The notes beneath the pieces are model-generated. The model was not told the origin of the DNA. It made no database searches and was given only the letters and a program-made list of their open reading frames with translations. This document shows positions 12,989 through 19,337 of a DNA stretch of 35,849 bases, in pieces; the stretch's first letter is position 1, and each line of letters begins with the position of its first letter. This stretch comes from a virus, in the IMG/VR virus record IMGVR_UViG_3300046722_000050, positions 1 to 35,849 of that record, one strand, 5' to 3'. Position numbers and translations under genes: made by a program.

Positions 12989-13920
12989 CGTGTTACTAGG
13001 CGGCGACATATCCCGTCGCCATTGGTGTTAACTACCATCGTTAATCGATGGCAGAGATGGTAGCAGCCTTAGGCGCTGTCGCCGTAGCTGCTACCGTGCT
13101 CTGCTATCTGAGCCTCCGCGTCATTCCGCGACTGACATCCTCAGCGATCCGAGTGGGCCTGCCCTTACGCGCTCCCTCCGCACCGTCGTGTGCCTCATTG
13201 GGTTTGCCTGTGAGCTACCTTTCATCCTGAGCGACTACGTGTCGCGACCTACGCTATACACCGCGTGTCGTCCCTCCCAGCGCCGTGTGGCGTTGAGGTT
13301 GTCCGTTAGTGGGCATCCCACTGTGCCGGATAGACTTGGCCCGTTTTATTAGCGTCGCGTAGCGGCGACGAGTGGCTCCCGACCGTTACCGATCGAGTTT
13401 GGTAAAGCGGCAATCACTATAGCCGCGTATGAACTACTCATCTGCACTACAGCGACCCCAACGACACATACGCCACGATTGACTGTCATCGTGGCGCGAT
13501 TCGTCGAGCGGCTGACCCTTGGGCTAACGCCGTTATTCACGGGGCGCTTTTTCAGGTTTGCTTCGGTTTCGTTCATCAGGCCATTACTAAAGCGCCTAAA
13601 CAAACAAAAGAAAACAACTATTTTTGCTGAGGGCAAAATACTTTGTAAAGCGCACGTCCTTAGAAAGTTACGCTATCACGATGGGATTCCATCGGGTTTT
13701 AGATAGGGTGGCGTCACGGACTCCATTCTACGCGGCCATGGTGAAAAGTTGCCTCTCGTTGATTTGCCCCATCGAGTGCCCGATAGAAGTGCCATCGAGG
13801 AGGATCAACCGTGGCCGCAGGCAACTTACGGCACACGCCCATCTGCACTATGAGCCAGCCGTTTGCATAGTGACGATGGACAGGCCGCAGCGCCCATCGT
13901 CGATGAGGCCCGCGCCCGCG
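12989..13920. other. About 0.9 kb without a convincing gene, rich in inverted repeats
   Basis: Minus-strand frames here are short or compositionally unconvincing (a 95-codon frame at 13349-13636 has no ribosome site). The sequence holds many perfect hairpins: GGCGAC/GTCGCC (about 13002-13020), CCATCG/CGATGG (about 13033-13049), GGTAGCAGC/GCTGCTACC (about 13057-13094), AGTGGG/CCCACT (about 13307-13321), CGTCGC/GCGACG (about 13354-13371) and CGCCACGAT/ATCGTGGCG (13471-13496). An A/T-rich patch at about 13590-13650 is the most AT-rich stretch of this region and could hold a promoter for the leftward small-gene operon or a replication or packaging site. Confidence 0.5.
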
Positions 13921-14445
13921 CTATCGGCCTATGGAGTCGGCTATCTGGTCGGCGTTGCGCTCAAGCTCACCAGCGGTCTCATTGGACAGCTCGATGGCCT
14001 TGTAGCGTGCGAGGATGCCCGCTATCAGCGTGCGCCTACTCTGCGTGAAGGATCGTGGCTGAGTGTCGCCGCGAGCCTTATGGCGTCGATCTCGCTCGTC
14101 CTCGGAGCACACGATGTGGAACAACTGAAGCTCGTCGTATGTGACCGACGATAGGAAATTGTGGCGGGTCAGCCTGTCGCCCTCAAAGGCCACCGTCGCC
14201 GTAGCTGGGCGCGTCTTGAGGAATTTGATGGCATCGCCATAGACCGCCATCGAGAGTTTGTCCGTGCCCGCGAAGATTTCATGGTCGTTGTAGAGGCCGA
14301 GCACATAGCGGTCGCGTGTGTAGGCCCGCCCGCGAAGCAGCCCGAATTTGAACTTCATATACTCCAGTCCAAGCCGCCTCAAGATGGAGCGCATGAGCGC
14401 TGTTTTACCTGTCGCTGGCTCGCCGATTATGCCAATTAGCTTCAT
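13921..14445 (-). CDS. P-loop kinase of the putative base-modification cassette
   Basis: A 174-residue P-loop NTPase starting MKLIGIIGEPATGKTALMRS; Walker A is GEPATGKT at residues 8-15. Further acidic and Arg motifs (VAFEGDRLTRHNFL; CSEDERDRRHKARGD as lid) look like a small nucleoside/nucleotide kinase. In thymidine-hypermodifying phages a P-loop kinase (5-hmdU DNA kinase) phosphorylates the hydroxymethyl group before amine addition; I infer the same role from the position directly after the transferase-type gene. It lacks the helical domain fused in the known kinases. Palindrome P3 and a GCCTC-containing hairpin lie just before its start. Confidence 0.65.
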   Translation of the reverse strand: MKLIGIIGEPATGKTALMRSILRRLGLEYMKFKFGLLRGRAYTRDRYVLGLYNDHEIFAGTDKLSMAVYGDAIKFLKTRPATATVAFEGDRLTRHNFLSSVTYDELQLFHIVCSEDERDRRHKARGDTQPRSFTQSRRTLIAGILARYKAIELSNETAGELERNADQIADSIGR

Positions 14446-14474
14446 ATTCGTAAGTGCCTCGGGATGAACGGTCC

Positions 14475-14506
14475 CGCCAATGAACTTGAATTCAAGTTAG
14501 TTGGCG
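14475..14506. repeat. Palindrome P3
   Basis: Arms CGCCAATGAACTTGAA and TTCAAGTTAGTTGGCG, 16 nt each, two mismatches, centred on GAATTC. As in P1, the stop codon of the upstream gene (GCC AAC TAA) lies inside one arm. A short run GAGGCACTTACGAATATG in the minus strand follows, and is shared with the leader after P2. Confidence 0.8.
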
Positions 14507-15414
14507 CTTCCATTGTGTGAGTTGGCCTCCTTTAGATGCTCGGGCTTGAAGGTTTCAGCGCGGTATGCCCACAGGACGCTCCAATCTACGCCCTCAGTCA
14601 CGTGTGCCTGTAGGTGCGCTATCTCGTCGTGCTGGCGGTTGATGTAGTAGCCCGCCCATCGTTTGCCTAGGTGGTATTTTTTGTAGGCACACAGGGTAGT
14701 CTCCATGTTCCACATGTTATTCGCTGGGTCGAGCGCCTTGAGGTCGCGCAGGCCCGCGTCCAGCGACACCTGTAGCATCTTCATGTCGGTCTGTTTGATC
14801 TGATGACCGTCCTCATGGTTGCTTAGATCGGGCCTGCCTATCGCCAGCGCTAGTCCGTTGCGGCATGACTGAGCCTCACGCACGTTCATCGTGGGCGGTT
14901 CCATCGGGAAGCCCGTGACCACATGGACAGCCTCGGTGTAAAGCCACAGGCCGAAACGTCCCATCTGAAACCACTGTGAGGCGTCCTTGCTGACTACGTC
15001 ATAGGTGGCGAGCGGGTCGCGTGGCACTTCTCTCGATCGCATCCACATCTCCTGGCTGAGCGGGCGCACCGCGTCCGCGTAGGAGCGTAGCATCTGAACC
15101 CACTGATTGCGGGAGCGCACCCATCGGCGGTCAGTCTGGAACAAGACCTTTTCGCGGTTGAGTTTCCACCATCGCGCCGCCCTATCGAAGTCAACGTTTT
15201 CCCAGTCCGGAAACTCGTTGTAGATGTAGAACGTGGTCGCGCCGCAGTAACACGTTGAGTAGATGTAAGCCAGCCAGTAGCGTTGCTCCGTGTTAAGCTC
15301 GTAGCGTTCGCAGATGTAACGAAGCATTGAGTAGCTAGGGTCAACGTCACCTATGGCCCGACTGTAGGTGTGGTAGTCCACATAGCTCATCTTGTCGCTG
15401 TAACTAGCCCACAT
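14497..15414 (-). CDS. Alpha-glutamyl/putrescinyl-thymine pyrophosphorylase-type protein (amino acid:DNA transferase family)
   Basis: A 305-residue protein. The start MWASYSDKMSYVDYHTYSRA overlaps the end of the amidotransferase gene by 11 bp and follows AGGGACG; an upstream in-frame extension of 34 codons is unlikely. The all-helical, Trp/Tyr-rich pattern PSYSMLRYICERYELNTEQR, YWLAYIYSTCYCGATTFYIY, EFPDWENVDFDRAARWWKLN, DRRWVRSRNQW is what I know from the aGPT-Pplase/ADDT clade, whose members replace the phosphorylated hydroxymethyl of thymine in DNA with an amine or amino acid (putrescine, glutamate, serine or glycine in known phages). Recognised from sequence pattern only. Here the nucleophile is unknown. 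It lies between a kinase and a glutamine amidotransferase. Confidence 0.65.
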   Translation of the reverse strand: MWASYSDKMSYVDYHTYSRAIGDVDPSYSMLRYICERYELNTEQRYWLAYIYSTCYCGATTFYIYNEFPDWENVDFDRAARWWKLNREKVLFQTDRRWVRSRNQWVQMLRSYADAVRPLSQEMWMRSREVPRDPLATYDVVSKDASQWFQMGRFGLWLYTEAVHVVTGFPMEPPTMNVREAQSCRNGLALAIGRPDLSNHEDGHQIKQTDMKMLQVSLDAGLRDLKALDPANNMWNMETTLCAYKKYHLGKRWAGYYINRQHDEIAHLQAHVTEGVDWSVLWAYRAETFKPEHLKEANSHNGSAN

Positions 15415-16042
15415 GGTAGGTCGTCCCTGCTTCGATGGACTTAGGCAGCTTGAAGCCTGAGCGCCTGAATATGTCCTGTGTTGAGCCGATGTAGTGGGCG
15501 CTGGCCTCGCGCACATGGTAGAGCGGGCGCTGGCGATTGCGGAGCGCCAGTAGCTCGCCGTGGTAGAGCATGACGCCCGCGAAGCTAAACGTGCCTAGCC
15601 TAACCCACTGCTCCCAGTCCTCGCCGTCTAACACCTTGCGCACGAAGATTTCTCCATCGTTATCCGTCTCGGGCTTGAAGCCGAACTCCTTGCCCCACTG
15701 CTCCTTAGTGGTCATACGGATGACGCCATTGAACGCCATAGCTACGTCACCTATGACGATGGGCTGGTTAGCGTCATCGTCGTGCCAGTCGCCGCTGGTC
15801 GAGTAACGGCAATGCGCGATGAGGCTTAGATGGCGGCCCACATACTCGAGAGCGAGCGCGGCCAGATACTCTCGCGCCTGCTCGCGAATTAGGAACTTGT
15901 CGCACCCGAGCGCGCCATCCGCATGCACGTGCGCGACTCCGAACGAGTGCAGCCCGCGTATCTTACTCGCATCGAAAAGCGCAAGCAGCCGCGCAGCCGC
16001 TCGCTCGCCGCCCTTGCCTGAGTAACCTATGACCGCGCACAT
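15404..16042 (-). CDS. Stand-alone class II glutamine amidotransferase
   Basis: A 212-residue Ntn-hydrolase-type GATase: Met removal would expose Cys2 of MCAVIGYSGKGG as the nucleophile. Other family marks are HCRYSTSGD (Arg79), ANQP (92-94), FNGVIRM (Asn105-Gly106), TDNDGE (127-131) and LRNRQRPLY. It liberates ammonia from glutamine. Unlike asparagine synthetase or GlmS, no synthetase domain is fused, so the ammonia must go to a partner, most likely a cassette neighbour that aminates a base or activates an amino acid. It overlaps the GNAT gene by 16 bp and the transferase gene by 11 bp. CG-rich palindromic patches inside it (about 15838-15930) resemble the R repeat weakly. Confidence 0.8.
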   Translation of the reverse strand: MCAVIGYSGKGGERAAARLLALFDASKIRGLHSFGVAHVHADGALGCDKFLIREQAREYLAALALEYVGRHLSLIAHCRYSTSGDWHDDDANQPIVIGDVAMAFNGVIRMTTKEQWGKEFGFKPETDNDGEIFVRKVLDGEDWEQWVRLGTFSFAGVMLYHGELLALRNRQRPLYHVREASAHYIGSTQDIFRRSGFKLPKSIEAGTTYHVG

Positions 16043-16665
16043 AAAAGGAAGTCATAATCATGGTCGGGTTGCCAGTTGCGTGCAAGGATTTCATGGTGCA
16101 ATTCTTCACCGCTCATGGCGGTAACACGACTGGTAACACCGCGAGCGCCGATGGGCGTCTTGTCGGTCGGGAACTTAGCCGCCTGATGCGGGAGTGGCGA
16201 GTCGATCTGGATCTCGCCGCCCTCACAGAAGCCCCACACCTGATGCCCTAGCGACCAGTGTAGGCGTAGCCCTAGGTAGCTGCCTGCCTTTGACTTGATG
16301 CGGGCGCAGCCTAGGAACGCACAGTGTTGTAACATGGCCCGCGACAGTTGGAGCGCGTAGCCTTGGCGACGATGGGACGGTGTCGTGTAGGCGAGCGTCC
16401 AGTTGCAGTAGGGTTCCCATATGTTCTTTTTGCGCCGCCCGATGTGGATGGTGCCAAAGCTCAGTGGGCCTTCTGGCGAGTCCAAGGCGAACACAGCCGC
16501 CTTGCGAAACAACTCCACTCCAATGTCGCCTAGGCAGTCATAGCTGTCCTTAGGATAGCCGCCTCTACGCTCGCGTAATGCACGCGCCATCGTCTCGCAC
16601 TCGGATGGGAGCAGGAGCTCGCGGACTCTCGCGTGCTCGATCGAGTTGCATGTGTGCACGCTCAT
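16027..16665 (-). CDS. GNAT-family N-acetyltransferase of the cassette
   Basis: A 212-residue protein; I start it at MSVHTCNSIEHARVREL because a longer frame (GTG) runs through the R3 repeat. GNAT motif A is LAYTTPSHRRQGYALQLSRA with the acetyl-CoA loop RRQGYA (99-104); IKSKAGSYLGLRLHWSLGH is motif B-like. It probably acylates an amine, such as an aminated base made by the neighbours; acetyltransferases also occur in described thymidine-hypermodification clusters. The C-terminus overlaps the amidotransferase start by 16 bp. No ribosome site is seen in front of the ATG. Confidence 0.75.
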   Translation of the reverse strand: MSVHTCNSIEHARVRELLLPSECETMARALRERRGGYPKDSYDCLGDIGVELFRKAAVFALDSPEGPLSFGTIHIGRRKKNIWEPYCNWTLAYTTPSHRRQGYALQLSRAMLQHCAFLGCARIKSKAGSYLGLRLHWSLGHQVWGFCEGGEIQIDSPLPHQAAKFPTDKTPIGARGVTSRVTAMSGEELHHEILARNWQPDHDYDFLLCARS

Positions 16666-16810
16666 GGGCGAGCGCGTCTGTTTCCTAAACGCGAGAGCGC
16701 GTAGAGCGCGAATATCGCGAGCGTGAGTAACGCGGATGCATACGCCCACTCGAATACGCGAGTGACGTGCACGCGAGCGAGTCGCTCGAGCGCGTTAGGA
16801 ATTAGCTCCC
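16629..16810. repeat. CG-rich palindromic repeat R3 at the TET/GNAT junction
   Basis: Two blocks: 16629-16668 (GCTCGATCGAG, GCATGTGTGCACGC, ATGGG), nearly identical to the right end of R1 at 30751-30781, and 16757-16810 (in minus orientation GCTAATTCCTAACGCGCTCG), matching R2 at 8560-8580. The last codons of the dioxygenase gene (Ala-Asn-Ser-stop) and the first codons of the GNAT gene are encoded inside the two blocks. The 129-bp gap between the stop and start codons is thus filled by repeat sequence. Confidence 0.55.
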
Positions 16811-17880
16811 TTGGATACATGGCTCTCGATGGGAGGACGTCTGAGCGCCTTAGCGCGGGCGAGTTCTTCATCGGCGCTGCCACAGCGCTGCATCTTCTCG
16901 CGATAGTAGAACACCAGCGATACCCGCTCAAACATCCCATGGTTGCCTTTCATGGGCGTGTTACCGTGCCACTCATGCACGTCCGCACAGAGGACACAGC
17001 CAGTCCTCATGTCTAACGCCACGCGATACTTAGGGAACACGAAGTAGCAGCCCTCGTAGCGGCCACGCCTGAGGCACGACATGACGCCGAAGCCCTCCTT
17101 CAAGTCGCCCACGTCCTTATGCACCGCCGTCTGGAAGTTGCGGTTGACGGTCACTGTGGTGAAGCAGGTGTCCGCGATGTAGAAGTCGGCGCTGGTGGCG
17201 CGGATTAGATCAGACTGCGCTAGGTAGCGGTCAGGGACTAAGGCCGCGAACTCCCTGTCTATCCGCTGGATGAAGGGCATGACAGCCGCAAAGCGCCTCG
17301 GGTGCGCTAGGTTGTAGGCAGTCAGGCGACAGTAGGGAAAGCGCGGATTCCTATCGAAGAAGCCCACTATGCCGCTGTTGACTAGCTTGGCGACGTTCGT
17401 GTTACTCAGTGTGCCATCGTGTTTGATAGCCTGCGCTCTCGTCGGGCTGACCAGCTTGATGCCTATGCCGCCTCGCTCCTTGGCGATCTTCACTAGCTCC
17501 TCCTCTGAGTTGATCTGCCCTGCCGCGTAGCCACGGTTGCCAGTGGGGTTGGCCGCGTCCTTCCATACAGGGAAGGCCGTTAGGCAGTCGGCCTCCTCTA
17601 TGACGTTCTGGCGAAACCTGCACAGCAACGAGCCATCGGGCTTGTAAATGTCCACGTCATCGGTGTGGAGCGTATCGTAGGCATCCTCGCCAAGTAGATG
17701 ACCAGCAAGAGCGTCGGTCTGCTCGTCGTTGAGCGCGTTGCGTTTCAATCGCACGACCTTGGGCGGTGCCTCAGTCTTGTGGCGATAGTCGAGTTTAAGC
17801 GACGGTGGTAGCTCGGTGCTCCGTGGTATGCTTAGCGTGGCCATTGGTGCGTTTGGTTTGTAGTTGGCTGAATGTAGCAT
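16795..17880 (-). CDS. TET/JBP-type 2-oxoglutarate/Fe(II) dioxygenase
   Basis: A 361-residue protein. The C-terminal part carries the TET/JBP signature: RNFQTAVHKDVGDLKEGFGV (HxD at H254/D256), GRYEGCYFVFPKYRVALDMR, GCVLCADVHEWHGNTP (distal His H302 or H305) and ERVSLVFYYREKM (2-oxoglutarate-binding Arg319). This is close to trypanosome JBP, which hydroxylates the methyl of thymine in DNA, and to TET, which oxidises 5-methylcytosine. The N-terminal about 200 residues include SDLIRATSADFYIADTCF, typical of phage members. The start may be the second Met (MATLSIPR, residue 13). It overlaps the Gp88-like gene by 50-86 bp and ends in repeat R3. I infer it supplies 5-hydroxymethyl-pyrimidine for the kinase/transferase pair downstream. 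Confidence 0.85.
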   Translation of the reverse strand: MLHSANYKPNAPMATLSIPRSTELPPSLKLDYRHKTEAPPKVVRLKRNALNDEQTDALAGHLLGEDAYDTLHTDDVDIYKPDGSLLCRFRQNVIEEADCLTAFPVWKDAANPTGNRGYAAGQINSEEELVKIAKERGGIGIKLVSPTRAQAIKHDGTLSNTNVAKLVNSGIVGFFDRNPRFPYCRLTAYNLAHPRRFAAVMPFIQRIDREFAALVPDRYLAQSDLIRATSADFYIADTCFTTVTVNRNFQTAVHKDVGDLKEGFGVMSCLRRGRYEGCYFVFPKYRVALDMRTGCVLCADVHEWHGNTPMKGNHGMFERVSLVFYYREKMQRCGSADEELARAKALRRPPIESHVSKGANS

Positions 17881-18550
17881 CGCCCTGCTTTTTGCGAAAC
17901 ATCGGGATGCGGTTAGCGACTAAGCCTATGTGCTTGGGCGCGTAGATGGCGAACAGGTCTGAGGCTTCGCGGTTCTCATAGCCGGCAGCGATAGCAGCCT
18001 CCTTAGTCGGGAACACGTCCGCGTGGCGGTCATGTGCGCGATCTACGAGCGCGTCCTCCTTGCCGCCCAGTGAGTATATCCAGTCGAAGTTGGCGGGCGG
18101 GTCAGGCTCGACCAGTCGCTTGAACTTACTGACCTCCTTAGTGTAGGCGTAGAAGGTCGCCCATGGCGAGCGCCTGATGATGCGTAGCCATGCGCTCAGA
18201 TAGGCGTCGCTGAAGAAGTCGCCGCTGTCGTGTATGCGCACGTGTCGCCCACGATAGCGCGGGTCGCGTAGCTCGCACGTCATGCGTGTCTCCCACCATG
18301 GCAGATGATCGAGCACCATGAGCAGGTTGCGCTCATGGGCCGCTCTCACCTCGGGTAGTAGGAAGTTACCGCTCCTCGCATAGCACAGCTGGGCGCACAC
18401 TCCGGCGTTAGGGCAGACATTGAAGTTTCGGCCGTCGCTCAGTCGAAGCGCCCATGCTGGTAGCGTCCAGTTGTAAGCGCCATCGCGCTTGAGCAGGCTA
18501 TTCTGTGTGAGCAGCCACTTGGGCAGTAGCTTTTCCATTGCGCTTACCAT
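17795..18550 (-). CDS. Gp88-like Cys-cluster protein
   Basis: A 251-residue protein (start Met1 or MEKLLPKWLL, residue 5). It has the Cys cluster C46-x5-C52-x3-C56 (NVCPNAGVCAQLCYARSGN), VRIHDSGDFFSDAYLSAWLR (105-124) and FYAYTKEVSKF, then YSLGGKEDALVDRAHDRHAD and IGLVANRI. This is the pattern of a phage family often annotated Gp88 after mycobacteriophage genes; its biochemistry is unknown to me. The Cys triad recalls a metal or Fe-S site, and HDSGDF may be catalytic or metal-binding. Between ParB and the dioxygenase, it is a candidate modification enzyme or specificity factor. The last 35 residues are low complexity and overlap the dioxygenase gene. Confidence 0.65.
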   Translation of the reverse strand: MVSAMEKLLPKWLLTQNSLLKRDGAYNWTLPAWALRLSDGRNFNVCPNAGVCAQLCYARSGNFLLPEVRAAHERNLLMVLDHLPWWETRMTCELRDPRYRGRHVRIHDSGDFFSDAYLSAWLRIIRRSPWATFYAYTKEVSKFKRLVEPDPPANFDWIYSLGGKEDALVDRAHDRHADVFPTKEAAIAAGYENREASDLFAIYAPKHIGLVANRIPMFRKKQGDATFSQLQTKRTNGHAKHTTEHRATTVA

Positions 18551-19337
18551 AGCACTCCGCTACCGCTTTAACGACTGTGTCGGTGATGTTAGTGATCTCC
18601 CAGTCTTCGCCTAGGACGCGCACTTGCTCCATGAACTCGGGCAGAGTCTCCACTGTGAGGAACAGCTGCACCATCCGTATGTGAGCGGGTATGGTCTCGT
18701 CGCCCTCGCCAGCGATAGTCGTCTCTGCATCGGTGTCAGGCGTCATCTTAGTCAGCATGGCCTCTAGCTCCTTAGCTGAGAAGCCAGTGAGCGGTAGCTC
18801 ATAGCCTTGGCCATCCAACTCGGTGAGGATTTCAGATAGCGCTGGCAAATCCCAGTCGCCACCGTGTTTGTTGGCCGCGATCATGGCCGCGTTCTCGGTG
18901 GCCTCGTCCCACTTGACCTCACGATAGACGAAGCGTTCGCCGCGATACAGCACGACGCCCTCCGCGACGGTGCCGCGTGGCGTGGGCTGAGGGAAGCGCC
19001 TGAGTATCTCGACTGGCAGGTTGCCGAGGATCTTCACGCGCTGGTGGCCGCCTACGAGGTGGCCTGTGTTGAGGTTCACGACGAGTCCACTGAGGTCGCC
19101 ATACGCGGCCATAGCTTTCTTCAGCGCCTCCAGTTGTTCGTCAGTGATTTTGCGCGGGTTGCGCGGATTGGCCGAAAACTGCGAAAGCCGTATTTCGGGG
19201 TCTGATTGACGTTTCGGAGGTGTCTCCGCGTTGCGAGGATGCCCTGTAGCACGTTTGTTTGGGGCGTCCGCTACCTTGACCCTACCCGATTTGGCGGACT
19301 CGTTCTCGGGCATCGTCGTTGCTTTTGGTGGTTTCAT
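18498..19337 (-). CDS. ParB/Srx-domain protein of the modification cassette
   Basis: A 279-residue protein. Residues about 46-200 are a ParB-like domain of the type found beside DNA methylases: IRLSQFSANPRNPRKITDEQ, LEALKKAMAAYGDLSGLVVN, GHLVGGHQRVKIL with the box GGHQR (96-100), then KWDEATENAAMIAANKHGGD. ParB/Srx folds bind or hydrolyse nucleotides, so it may be a helper NTPase or site-selection factor in base modification. The ATG is in an ATGA overlap with the tail-fibre gene. The first 45 or so residues are disordered, Lys/Pro/Asn-rich, and are encoded by repeat copy E. The C-terminal part (FLTVETLPEFMEQVRVL) overlaps the Gp88-like gene. Confidence 0.8.
   Translation of the reverse strand: MKPPKATTMPENESAKSGRVKVADAPNKRATGHPRNAETPPKRQSDPEIRLSQFSANPRNPRKITDEQLEALKKAMAAYGDLSGLVVNLNTGHLVGGHQRVKILGNLPVEILRRFPQPTPRGTVAEGVVLYRGERFVYREVKWDEATENAAMIAANKHGGDWDLPALSEILTELDGQGYELPLTGFSAKELEAMLTKMTPDTDAETTIAGEGDETIPAHIRMVQLFLTVETLPEFMEQVRVLGEDWEITNITDTVVKAVAECYGKRNGKATAQVAAHTE
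19191..19322 (-). repeat. Dispersed repeat, copy E, inside the ParB-like gene
   Basis: In minus orientation GACGATGCCCGAGAACGAG at the left, then CAGGGCATCCTCGCAACGCG, then GGAGACACCTCCG and ATCAGACCCCGAAAT at the right. The blocks match copies C and D in order and spacing. It encodes about residues 6-49 of the ParB-like protein. The GGAGACACC in it is the ribosome-site sequence seen before seven other genes, so this part once looked like a spacer plus start region. Confidence 0.65.

Noticed and set aside
13349-13636. A 95-codon minus ORF in the gene-poor region
   Set aside because: No ribosome site, random-looking composition, and a perfect hairpin (13471-13496) lies within it; I keep it as non-coding until shown otherwise.
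13590-13660. A sigma70 promoter in the AT-rich patch
   Set aside because: TTTACA is present on the minus strand but no convincing TATAAT-like box lies 16-18 bases after it; too weak to list as a promoter.
13624-14154. A 176-codon + strand ORF
   Set aside because: It runs antisense through the P-loop kinase gene with no ribosome site and no recognisable motif; the minus-strand frame has a Walker A.
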